Positions 30,851 to 41,214 of a stretch of DNA of 64,000 nt are shown piece by piece. The DNA is from Pohlia nutans (Eukaryota; Streptophyta; Bryopsida; Bryales; Mniaceae). The DNA lies in contig CM040094.1 in assembly GCA_022496805.1 (NCBI GenBank), positions 3,061,501 through 3,125,500 of the forward strand. Reading direction: 5' to 3'. Within the stretch, counting starts at the first letter, position 1. Each line of letters starts with the position of its first letter. The position numbers were made by a program, and so were the translations under genes. The notes below the pieces were generated by a model. The model did not search any database, was not told the origin of the DNA, and saw only the letters and a program-made list of their open reading frames with translations.

Positions 30851-31677
30851 ATCTCTCTCGGCTCAACCTAATTCGACCTCATTTTCGGCTGTTTGTGTGC
30901 ATTAGCCGAATCGTGCTTTGCTTGTTCTGTTTTGTTTAGCGTATGCACGCTTCACTGTTTTATAGGCCACTTTCAAGTATGCACAGAATGACTTGAATTA
31001 AGGAAATTGAGATGGTTTAGGCTGATGGCTATCCAGGGTTTGAGCAACATTTGTGATGTGGCAGAGCACTCTTTTTGATTTTATGTGAATGTGAAATTTC
31101 TTATGTTCAAAGATTAGGTTACGGCAATGAGAATTTTCTTGTTCGGATTGATAATTCACATTACCGATGCTTGGATGATGATGCACCTTTCAGAAATCAC
31201 TTGAGTTTCTTACTTTTACAGCATTAACAAATTTCCAAGCCATAGGCTGAATCCATTTATTTGAACTCGATTCGAAGGCGACCGCCAGCTAGTATTCATC
31301 TCAATTGGTTGGCATAGGCTGCTCCAAATTGTAAGTACTCTGTGCTAAGCCTATTTTGCAATAGATCAAGAAGAGGATTCCTGTTGTTTAGAGAAGCCAG
31401 CTTAGCTTACGATGACGTTCAACTATACTTCCTCTTTTTCAGCTAGTCTTGGTTATCGAGCTTCAGGACGGTGTGATTAACGTGAGGTTGGCCTGGTTCC
31501 ATGAACTGCCATGAAATTACGATGGAAAGAATTACAACTCATGTTCCTTGTGCGAAAGTCGAGAATGATGTTGCCGTGTCCGTCATGGAGACCATCCCTG
31601 CACATACAGATTGTGTGTCCATAGACGTGTAGATTGACATACATATTGTGTATGTCAAACTATACATTGTATACATG

Positions 31678-31934
31678 CTCGGGGGGTGCACTCTACACTA
31701 TGTTTGAGAATCATGTGCGTTCATGACCCCCTCTGTATACGAGGGATTGTATATCTAAAACTTTTGTATACCGGTCTATTCCATTCTAAATATATGTTTA
31801 ATGAATGTATACGTCAACATTTTCTTTTCTAAATATGTCTATTGTATGTATACGTAATACTGAAATGTTCAAATTAATATCCCTCTTGTGCACTCACGTA
31901 TACTCGTGCATGTTTAGTACAGTGCACCCCCCAG
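31678..31934. mobile_element. hAT-like MITE, TIR CTCGGGGGGTGCACT
   Basis: Ends ctcggggggtgcact and agtgcaccccccag, flanked by TATACATG and TATACACG (8 bp with one mismatch). Same family as 13640-13910. Confidence 0.87.
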
Positions 31935-32248
31935 TATACACGCATGGAGAGAAGGCTTAGACTGCCTCTTATGATGTAGACCGTAACATTACAACCACTG
32001 CTTCACGCCACTGGAGTGGTGGTCCGCGATTTATGTGCTCGCAGCAAGTGGAGTTCTAGACCTGTACTATATCATCCGAATGGACGATATTCGGACGTTT
32101 AGGTCATGCCAGTAAGAGTCTACTCACTCAGAGTGTCAAGCCTGTGGTAGCCGGTGTGATAATGTTAAACCAGCACGAGTAACAGGTCAGAACTAACACT
32201 AAGAATTACCATTTCGACTCCCAGCATGACCTGCATTCCAATTTATTC

Positions 32249-32510
32249 CTTGGGGGGTGCACTTTACATTATGTTTGAGAATCACGTGCGTTCATAACCC
32301 CTTCTAAAAACGCCCTTGTATACGAGAGGTTATATGTCTTTGTATACATATGTATTCCGTTTTAAATATATGTTTAGTGTAAGTATAAGTGAATATTTTC
32401 AATTCTAAATGTGTTCATTGTATGTATATGTAATACGACAGTGTTCAAATTAATACCCATTCTGTGCACTCACTTATACTCGTACATGTTTAGTACAGTG
32501 CACCCCCGAG
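32249..32510. mobile_element. hAT-like MITE upstream of the GDSL gene
   Basis: Ends cttggggggtgcac and gtgcacccccgag with the exact 8-bp duplication ATTTATTC (32241-32248 and 32511-32518). It ends 290 bp upstream of the GDSL start codon. Confidence 0.9.
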
Positions 32511-32671
32511 ATTTATTCGCATCTCATGTGTTCAGATGTTATAAATGTTGAGTGTGATCATTTTTTTCACTCTCTCTGTTCCTGATTGAGATTACGATGT
32601 AGCCCATGAGATACATGTGTGTCCGTCATGGAGATCATCCCTAACACACTGTCCTCACTTAGGTATTATGC

Positions 32672-32680
32672 TTATATATA
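32672..32680 (+). promoter_or_regulatory. TATA box of the GDSL gene (putative)
   Basis: A TATATATAG run lies about 120 bp upstream of the start codon at 32800, a normal distance for a plant promoter with a short leader. Just upstream ends an hAT-like MITE (32249-32510), so the proximal promoter is partly transposon-derived. The transcription start was not observed. Confidence 0.5.
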
Positions 32681-32799
32681 GTCTGAGGGACATTAGTGCT
32701 GAAGAATGAACCCATCCCTACATTCAAGTAGGTACAATATACTAAGCTAGATGTATGGAATTGACCTGTGATTCAAATTGAGCAACGGACACATTAACA

Positions 32800-35760
32800 A
32801 TGGCGTCTCAGAGTTTGGCAAATCAATTCCTTTTGTTTAGTTTCTTCTTAGCTGCGTCGCTCACTGTCCGTGCTCAAGGCTATGGCAGCATGGCTGGTAG
32901 GCTCGAGCCCCGGTCTCCGTTTCTTTGTCCCAGCTACATCTACGCTTTTGGGAATTCTTATACCGACACAGGGAACTTGCAGGCGATTATTCCTACCACT
33001 GAGCTCAAGTATCCTTATGGAGAATCGTATTGCTTTCCTGACCGGCCGAAGGAGCGCACGCGATATTGCAACGGTCGACTCGTCATTGATTTTATAAGTA
33101 AGGTCGACTCCTTGTGGACATCGTATCTCGGGGAGGTCACTCTTTGTATCTTTTGAGTATCACGTGTGAACAAAGGGTAATTAAAAGCACCTTAAAAATT
33201 AAAACTAATTCTTACTATAATTAGTAATATTTAAAGAATATTCTCATTTGTATTCTTGTAATGAATTGTGGGCATCCTATATTAATGAAAATCATTTATA
33301 AAAATCATCTTCAAAATTTTTTTGGGACCCTATCTTTGTTCGCACATTGTTACGTAATATTTGAAAGTGACCTCCCCAAGCATCGTATTGACAACTTTTG
33401 AGCCAAATCGTGACAATGTACATCAAACTCCTTGTGATTTTTTGCACAAACTAATGCTCCGAATCGTTCATGCAGCTCAAGCATTCAATTTTCCCTTCAT
33501 CGAACCGTATGCGAGACACTTCGATGACGAGGCCTACGTTCGGGGTGTCAACTTTGCCATATCCACCGGCACTGCAACTACCGTTTATTCTCTGCCCGGA
33601 ACAGAGTTTAATCTGGAACGAGAGACGACAGACTACCTCAAGTTTAGAGCCAAGCATACAGGTCAAACTATCTTGCTCTTGGTTCTAAAAATAGTCCAGC
33701 CTCCCGCCAAATTGCGAATCATGCAGAATCAATTTGCATGTTTGATCATATATTGATTCACCTTATATTCCTCATGCTGGCGTGGTGCTCACTACCATAG
33801 TCCACCTAACTATGGTGGGGTCCTTGGACCTTGTTGTATGGATACCTCAAAGCCCTTTGGGGATACCATGTCCGGTATCTTCAAGGCACTAGTGGCTAGC
33901 TAGGAACTAGTATAGTGTGTCACTATAGTGTCCATTCCCGAAAGGGGAGTGTAGTATTGTCCCAATGTCTCCTTGTCCCGTGGGCACCGGGTCATTGACA
34001 CTACGAACGGACACTTTATTCACGCCGGCCCCTTGCTAAAAAGGGACCAGAGTTTCTATCTACCTTGATTCACCTTCAAGAACTGAAATCTTTCCACATT
34101 TTCTATGCTTATGTGCAGGTCCACTGTACGATGCAGCATCGGCACTTCACATTCTACCAGAGATTGGTGGAAACGACTTCGTTTACGCCTACAGTATTGG
34201 CCAGACACCAGAAATGGTAGTTGGAACTGTGGTTCCTGCAGTTTTGGAAGCAACGAAAGTGAATATAGAGGTGCCGCTCCGTCTTGTAATATATTAATTA
34301 CTGGGTTCATGTGCTCAAGAAAGTCTTTCCTTTCCAAAATTCGTCACTCACATGGGTTACAACCATGCCGTTCTTTAATTTGAGACTGTAAGTTTTGCTT
34401 TAATCAATCATTAAAATGTTTGAAAATAATCCAGACATACAGGTCAGCAATCTGAGAATTAAAATGTGGGTGGCCATGTGACAGCAATACTATGCCCGGG
34501 GCGCCAGAAACATCGCCATCTTCAACATTCCACCAGCAGGTTGCTCTCCGCTCTTTCTCACAAACTTCGCAGGGAGGAGTCCTTACGACGAATTCGGCTG
34601 CTTGCTCAACTACAACAAAGCCATCCAAGCCTACAATTTCCAGCTCAACGCCACCGTCTACAAGTACCGGGAGAAGTGGCCCGACGCCAATCTTTTCCTC
34701 TTCGAGTTCTTTGATGCCACCTTCGAAGTCGTTAAGAATCCGGAAAAGTACGGTAAGTCCAGTACCCACCAACAAGTTTACGTTCATTCAACTTTTCAAA
34801 GAACTGTCAATACAAATTACAAAAATTATTAGTTTTTAGCCTAATTTGGACGAGTTGTAGTGCACAAGATGAACAATACATACACTTGATTTTTGATAAT
34901 AAAAGGTTTTTCTTTATATCTATTTTTATTTGAAATTAAAACCTTCATCTTTTACTCTTAATTCAAACAACTATGAATACAAATTTTGTTACTTATGATT
35001 TATAAAACTTTCAATGAAAAGAATGCAAATCCTCTGTAGAAAAAAAAATCATGAGTTTTGAGGTCATATTTACTAAAATATCAATGTTTGAAGTTTTTAG
35101 GTTAGAAATGTTCAATTTGAGTATAAATTATACATTTTTATGATATTTGATCCAAAAATTGTTCAAAGAAGTAATTTTTCACACTTCAAATGGTTTAATA
35201 ATATATCTTAATATTAATATTGATATTGATATTTTTTATAAATTTAATTATTTGATTCAATTCTTCGAAAAGCTGAAATGAACGTAAACTAATTGGTGGG
35301 TACTGTACATTGTAAACAAAAGTATATTATTCATAGTGACGTAGAATTTGCCATTGACGGTTTTGGATGAACCATGCATGCATGATGTTCAGGGTTTCAA
35401 AAAGAGATGTTGATAAAAGCATGTTGCGGGTGTTGCGGCCCTTACAACTACAATCCGCTCGTGCCCTGCGGGAAAGCTGGCTATGTCCCTGACCCAGACG
35501 ACGGACCCGACATCTTCATAAACAACACGAAAGCTTGCCCGAACCCCGAACACCACATCAGTTGGGATGGCGAACATTCCACCGAAGCGTTCTACCGTGT
35601 CATTGCCGGATTTTTCCTCACAGGTCGGTTTGTGGACGGGCCGCGAGAATACTCCAACTGGAAGGAGCTCTGCAACCTTGACTTCAGCCAGTGGGGTGAC
35701 GACAGTCCGTGCAAAGCTTTTGATCAAAGTTTGTCAGCCTCAGCGCCACCACCAGCTTGA
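32800..35760 (+). CDS. GDSL esterase/lipase, secreted, five exons
   Basis: SGNH/GDSL hydrolases cleave esters of lipids, cutin precursors or acetylated sugars outside the cell. Exons 32800-33097, 33476-33661, 34119-34270, 34485-34752 and 35393-35760 join in phase to 423 aa, with GT/AG at every junction. Residues 1-25 form a signal peptide ending near LTVRA-QG. Block I is AFGNSYTDTGNL with nucleophile S53; here Asn52 replaces the usual Asp of GDS. Block II is GVNFAISTGTAT, block III IGGNDF (G179, N180), then GARNIAIFNIPPAGCSP, and block V SWDGEHST with D360 and H363. The C-terminus ends SASAPPPA. Length and exon layout are ordinary for plant GELP genes. Intron 1 contains an hAT-like MITE and intron 2 contains a SINE-like repeat. 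Confidence 0.94.
33127..33380. mobile_element. hAT-like MITE in GDSL intron 1
   Basis: Same family as 26020-26316: ends ctcggggaggtcac and gtgacctccccaag with an exact 8-bp duplication CATCGTAT (33119-33126 and 33381-33388). It begins 29 bp after the exon 1 donor. Confidence 0.9.
33905..34072 (+). mobile_element. SINE-like interspersed repeat (core ttattcacgccggcc)
   Basis: Contains gtccattcccgaaaggggag and gaacggacactttattcacg, then ccggcc and agtttctatctacc. The same core with a (TATC)-rich 3' tail recurs at about 2225-2350, 2522-2605 (reverse), 11141-11245 (reverse), 46970-47035 (reverse) and 50735-50892. One-ended tails and absence of TIRs suggest a retroposed SINE, but no clear A/B boxes are seen. 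This copy is in GDSL intron 2. Confidence 0.6.
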
Positions 35761-35822
35761 CAACGACATTAATTGTACAAGGTGATCTGGTGCACTCTAG
35801 CTCTTCGTTCCAATTCATACTA

Positions 35823-36266
35823 CACTAGTAGCAGAACTGTCGTTTTTCATTCCCCACTTTGTGGAAATAGCGGAATATTATGCCTAGATTTCTCACAGGA
35901 AGTTTTGGAGCTGTTAGCCCTCGGGGCTAAACTGGCGGGGGGCTAATCTTTGGGACTTTAGCCCCGGCTAAACCTGCCCTTCCTTCTAGCTCGCGAAAGA
36001 TTAGCCCCGGTAATGGGACCACTTTGGGGGCTAAAGTCCAAAGTAGAAAGAAATCTCAGATTTTTTGCCGCGTGTGTAAGGGGGGGCTAATCAGGGGCTA
36101 CTGTAACGCACACTGTGTTAGCCCCGGCTAATGTCTTGGAAACTTCTTGTGTCTGTCTTCTTGTGATCAAAACCACTCACCAGCATCGACCCAACCCATG
36201 TGCCTGGCGCGGTTTCATTCCTTTTTCATTTATAGTAAGTGAAAAGCGACACATTTCCTACTGGTG
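35823..36266. mobile_element. CACTA-like MITE family A with CTA TSD and nested GGGCTAA-rich element
   Basis: Begins cactagtagcagaactgtcg, ends catttcctactggtg, and is flanked by CTA (35820-35822 and 36267-36269). The interior is interrupted at about 35897-36152 by a GC-richer sequence with imperfect ends acaggaagttttggagc and ggaaacttcttgt and about eight GGGCTAA motifs in both orientations. It starts 62 bp after the GDSL stop codon and so probably lies in its 3' UTR. Confidence 0.8.
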
Positions 36267-36269
36267 CTA

Positions 36270-38139
36270 GCAGATTGTAATCATAGTACAAGTCAATCAA
36301 TATGCTAATATTGCTTGTGATGCTTACTCCACTCTGCCTAGCGCAGTTGAGAATTGTAGAGCTTGCTCCATGTCCATTGATAGTATGAAATTCTTTACCA
36401 CAGTCTATGGAGTGTTTGAATTTGCACGTCTATCCAATTGTAGAGATAGGAATATATCGCAGTTTACAAGACAAATATATGCATGCAACGCTAGTCAGTA
36501 GGACAAACGGTTGTTGCAAAGTTCATGTTATCTCTTGAGAAAGTCAGGATAAAACTCATGTTCACCAAACTGACATTACATTTGCGCTAACTCGGAATGA
36601 TGTTGCCGAATTGTTGCATGAAAAGCACGAACTGTAAGCTCAGGAAATGGGTCTGCAAAGGCACATTCTCTTCCGAAGACGTCCCTTGAACAGTGAGAAT
36701 TACTCGGCGACAAAGGTTTGCCAGCAAAACACGGAACTAGTTTATTAATCAGCATGATTCCTGTACCATACTTACAGTCAGATATTTTTCGTCATCCATT
36801 ACCGACGTTTCTTTTTCGGGCTATTTTACTTTCGTGTGAAACACATTGCTCAACACGTGTCAGTCACGGAATCGACCATAAACTTTGCTACGCCTGGCTT
36901 ACGACTAAAATTGGGTTGACGAGCTTGCAGTGTGATACGTGCCAAACGTACCGTACAGGGGGGAGTGATGAGCCTTTTTCTTTATTCAGTAAATTATTAT
37001 TTTATGAATGAAACTTTTTTTTATTACTAGTATTACATTTAAGTGACGTCAGGTCATTTTTCATTTTTGAAATCCCTTTATATGATGAAATTTTTATGAC
37101 TGAGGGCCGCTTCACACTATGGCCGTCCAAGTCCAGAGGCCGCAGGATTGAGAGTCCAAACTTTGTTGAGAGTCTAAAGAAATCTACTGAAATTAGGCAA
37201 TAAAATATAGTTTTCATTTTTTTATGAACAAAAATCGATGGCCTCTTGACCAAACTTTTGGGTTTCCATTCTTGTAGGATTCAAATTTCCTCTCAAGAGG
37301 TTGTCACCTTGATCAAAAAGTGTTGCCATGTCAGCATTTTGAAGGTCCACGGCCTTTGGACTTTGGCCTCTAGTGGAGAGGCTGAACTCATGGTTTCTTG
37401 CAATTTGATTGGTGGAAATCGACGACCTCTCGACCTTTGGACATAAGAGAAATTCGCAAACTCTCTGGATCAGTGATCCAGAGATGCATCCTGTATCCCG
37501 GATAATTTAGTTATCCGAATAGTCTCTAATACAAGCCCAAGAGTGGTGTGCCGGCCTTGGAATAGGAATCACAAGGCTCTTGGTGGCCATGAGGTCCACG
37601 GTTCAAACCTTGGCGGTCACTATTGTTCAAGCTTGTGGTGCACTAATAGGCGGGCCCCGGCGGCATTATCGGTGGCGCGCCTCAATACGGGAGCAAACTC
37701 AGTCACCCTACTTTACTCACCGGAAATATAACTCATCCGGTTTTTATTTTTGGAGCCCGACACTCCTACTTTTAATGTCCCATGAGCCAGAATCTTTACT
37801 GACGCAGTACCGGAAGCCTGAGATTTCAGGACTTTACGAATTTCTCTATAGTGTGAAGCGGCCCTAAGTGACGTCGGGTCATTTTTCATTTTTGAAATCG
37901 CTTTATATGATGAAATTTTTATTATGAGATTCTTTTATGACTGAGTCAGACTTGAGCCAGGGAGGTAGTCAGACTTGTCCTGTGAAAAAGAGATCAATCT
38001 TTGCACCCCCTCTCAAAAACCACAGGGGAAACGCACCTTCTAGGCGCCTCACAGGAACCTTCTAGGAAGCTGCAGTCTCCCCGCCTTCTACTCGTATAGG
38101 AAGAGCAGGTTCGGCATACAAAAAGGCCTTCGAGCTTCT
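36270..38139. other. Intergenic DNA between GDSL and the 105-aa gene
   Basis: Contains the TIR element at 37103-37865 and flanking 62-bp direct repeats. The remainder (36270-37040) has no recognised gene or repeat; small ORFs there lack codon structure or homology that I can see. Confidence 0.5.
37103..37865. mobile_element. TIR element AGGGCCGCTTCACACTAT carrying a SINE-like sequence
   Basis: Ends agggccgcttcacactatgg and ctatagtgtgaagcggccct are inverted repeats. The interior at about 37480-37855 includes a tRNA-like stretch (cttggtggccatgagg and B-box-like ggttcaaacc) matched by a diverged copy at about 9640-9965. Unusually, a direct repeat of about 62 bp (37041-37102 and 37866-37947) flanks the element. 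Confidence 0.72.
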
Positions 38140-39441
38140 TCAGGTCCTCGCTTGCCTTTCTAGTGCCGCCATTTCTATTTCCAGCTTCGGATTCTCTGCA
38201 TTGCGGAGCTAGCGATTTTGCTATTCTGAGCGCTTGTGCGTTTTTTACCGACCGGCGCGTGGTGCAGACAATCGGGATTCAAAGAAACGTCGTCGTCTTC
38301 GCTGCAGGTGAGCGTCTTTCGCTCCTTTGCATCTGGTTATTTACTTTCATTGGAAATAAGTTAATGAAGGATGAGGAAGTGACGGTTTACTTTCTTGTTG
38401 ATTGTGCGCGTGCATTTTCACTTTGATGGCCTGCGATGCGCGTGTTCTTGGAAAGAAAGACCTCGAGCTTGTAATTGCAGAGACAGATCTGATGCTATCT
38501 CTTTCTTTTCTTTTCTTTTCTTTTTTTCCTTTACCGACCGGCTCGTGTTGTTATGTAGGGAATCAAGATTCAAGAACGACTTCGCTAGCTGCAGGTGGCT
38601 GCGGCGACCGAGGTTCTTTTGCTACCTTGCATCTGCTGTTAATGAGTGGTAAGGATGAGGAAGTGACGGTTTCTTCTGTATGAGTTCTGCATTGTTTAGA
38701 TTTCGGCTTTGGAAAGAGTGAGAAGGGAGGTGTTGGTTTTTGGTGGCCTTCGGGACAGGATAATTGATCGAAAGTAGTGGAGTGAGTGTAGTTGCGACTG
38801 AGTGGAGATTGTAATGTGTTTTGATGTATTTCGTAAGTGTACATGCGTGCTGTATTTGTTCGGTGTCGGTTTTCGGGACACGGTAAATGATGTTTTTTCG
38901 CGAGAGTCGTCGAGGGAGTAGTTGTAGAATGTGATATGTGATTTGATGTATTGTGTAAGTTTAGAACATGCCAGCGATAATTAGTGGCTTTCCATTAATC
39001 TTCAATAGAGGAATGTGGAAAGTTTGAATGTATTTTTGTAATGGCTTGCACGTTTTGTTGATGTATTGTTCAATCGGTCTGAAGCTCTATGGAAGCATTG
39101 CATAGTTCGTTGCTTTGAATCCAAGTTACTGTATTAATGTACGAACACTTTGACTGAAGAGATTTTTCTTCTGTAGGTGTGCGGGCGGCTGGCCTGAGTA
39201 TTGGTTGAAGCTTTTGGATCGTCAGTGTTTAAAGGTTTTCGTCTCGAGGATTTCTTTATTAGCCAGGAGAATCTGGGAGTTAACTACTTTGGGAAAGGCC
39301 GGTAATTACGGGGTTGACATTGGAGGTGCTAAAGATCGGAGGTTCGTTCACCCGGGTTGACGTTTATTGACTCTAGCGGCGATTCTTGTGGAGAGGATTG
39401 TTGGACAGCCGAATAGCAATTATACTGTGCAGCTAATCAAC
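38140..39441 (+). promoter_or_regulatory. Promoter and intron-containing 5' leader of the 105-aa gene (putative)
   Basis: A GC-richer stretch at about 38140-38307 ends in gctgcag/gtgagcg, a good donor context, and ttctgtag/gtgtgcgg near 39178 is a good acceptor, suggesting a leader intron of roughly 870 bp as in many plant housekeeping genes. Within it, about 38245-38395 is duplicated at about 38525-38680 (shared ttaccgaccggc and gaggaagtgacggttt), so there may be two alternative first exons. No TATA box is obvious. Confidence 0.4.
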
Positions 39442-40337
39442 ATGCCGAAGATGGCCACTGTCTCGCCTACGAAGTCGGGAGGTAACTCGGGGAAGAAGAT
39501 GACTATGGCAAGTGCATTAGTTGGGGAGAAGCTGGCCCACTTGAGAGCCGATATTCGACTAGGGCTCTACAAGCTAGCTCATCCCTCGCTTCCCAAGGCG
39601 GATATCGAAGCAGCGCATGAATCGAACATCGTCCAAAAATCGGTCGCCACAGGTACGCTAGCTCACACTCTTTTTCAAGAATTTAGATCACGTCCTGTTC
39701 ACAGGGAACCTTGTCCAATTCACTGGGAAGTAAACATTACTATCAAACTGCTGTTTATAGCAAGTTTTGCAAGTGGTTGTTCAATTTAGCAAGTGATTAC
39801 CAAGTCATTCTTGTCCCATAACTGCCTGGTGATATGCTCAGGGTTCCTTGTATGTTCATGGGAACGTCAACATGTGACCATCATTTCATCATTCGTGCCA
39901 GAAAAAGTAGAGATAGAAAGTAGACAGGTCTTGATGTCCAATATATGGGAAGTAGGTGTGGTGCAGTACCTTAGAGCACTTCAGGACAAACTATAGGATT
40001 GCTCATTCTTGATGATAAATAATTATGTCCAAGGAGGAATTTATGATTCGAGAAGTTTCTGTTTAATTGATCATTAATTCGGAAAACTGATGATCCGGAG
40101 TACTCAGAAAAAAGCAGTACTCTGTTCTGGGAAACGATATTGGACAGGACGCTAAAGAAAATTAGCGTGCATTTTCAGAAGAATTCTTTTTATTTGAACT
40201 TAGCTTGGATGCTCTTTTTGTATCTTGCAGAAAGAAGGCGGCAACAGGAAGCAAGGGCACGCGTCATTGCAAATGAGAAGAAACTTGCCAAGCGAAAGGC
40301 ACAAGCTATGCGGGCCGGGTTTTCATCGCCTTTGTAG
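39442..40337 (+). CDS. Small hypothetical protein, 105 aa, two coding exons
   Basis: Coding exons 39442-39652 (donor gtacgc, phase 1) and 40231-40337 (acceptor ttgcag) join to 105 codons ending TAG. I do not recognise the family. The N-terminus is Ser/Thr/Gly/Lys rich, the middle reads LRADIRLGLYKLAHPSLPKA, and the C-terminus is a strongly charged helix (ERRRQQEARARVIANEKKLA). A second in-frame ATG at 39451 has a better context and could be the true start. The intron contains a repeat also found at about 11770-11935. A possible poly(A) signal AATAAA lies near 41204. Gene reality rests on clean splice phase, an amphipathic charged C-terminus and a plausible leader. Confidence 0.6.
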
Positions 40338-41214
40338 ACTAAAATTTTGTAGGAATTGTACAGCGGAGTCGGGATTTGGAGGCCTTTAGGGCCAGCTCCT
40401 CCTTTAGTTTGGAGAAAGTCGACGTCGCGTTGGTATCGGGATTTTCTGACCATATTACTGAGCCAGGCACATAATGCGTGCTGCTGTTTGAGTACCGCAG
40501 TTAACCCAATCTTATTAGTACTATGCTACTTATGTACAGATCTGATATCCTTTGAAGCAGTGCAAGGCCATCATCGGTGGAAGTTATACCTTTCGGAAAC
40601 GTTCTGCATTAGCTCGTGAGGACAGTTGCTTTCTAATACGAAATTTTCCATTTTGGAACATTTGACTGTTTGGTACTTGTAATCAGCATTACTCAATTAG
40701 TGGCTATGGAGTTTCGTATTTCAGTATGAGACATCCAAAAGTGCTTTCGTTTTAATGCAGTTCTATGCAGTATTAACGAACTTGAACGCTATAGCAGGTG
40801 CCCGTTAATAACAGGATTTACGTACTGGATTGGACGGGTTGATGGGCTGGCAACACAGCCACGGGCATTGAAGTTTGAACTGTATACTTGCAGCCGTGGA
40901 GACAAGAGCCGAACATTATTAAGCGTCGGGTGTGGGCGACCAGTACTCAATCAAAGCCAATGTCCTCCTTTGCTGTCAGGTGGGGCATCTCCCTCTTCAC
41001 AAAGGGCACCTGCAAGTTCTGAAGTGCCTTTCAAACCATTTTGTACTTTGGCTTTTAGAGCTGTAAGTTAGGTGATAAGTTTCACTGATTCACATCCAGA
41101 CGTACTAAATCATGCCTGTTGCCAGCATGAGTACAAGAAGATGTCTTCATCTAGCCCTTCGATGTACTGTACTGTACTGTACTGTCTATTGAGACATAGT
41201 ATGAATAAAAATGG

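Larger units (their letters stand above)
22874..32240. other. Intergenic AT-rich DNA between dynein 5' end and GDSL gene
   Basis: Apart from listed repeats I see no gene. Short imperfect repeats of aagatgatcag occur at 23040-23240 just upstream of dynein. A GC-richer island at 25200-25440 has a 69-codon ORF without recognisable features. The rest (26.3-31.2 kb) is AT-rich with no ORF above 95 codons that looks coding. Confidence 0.6.
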
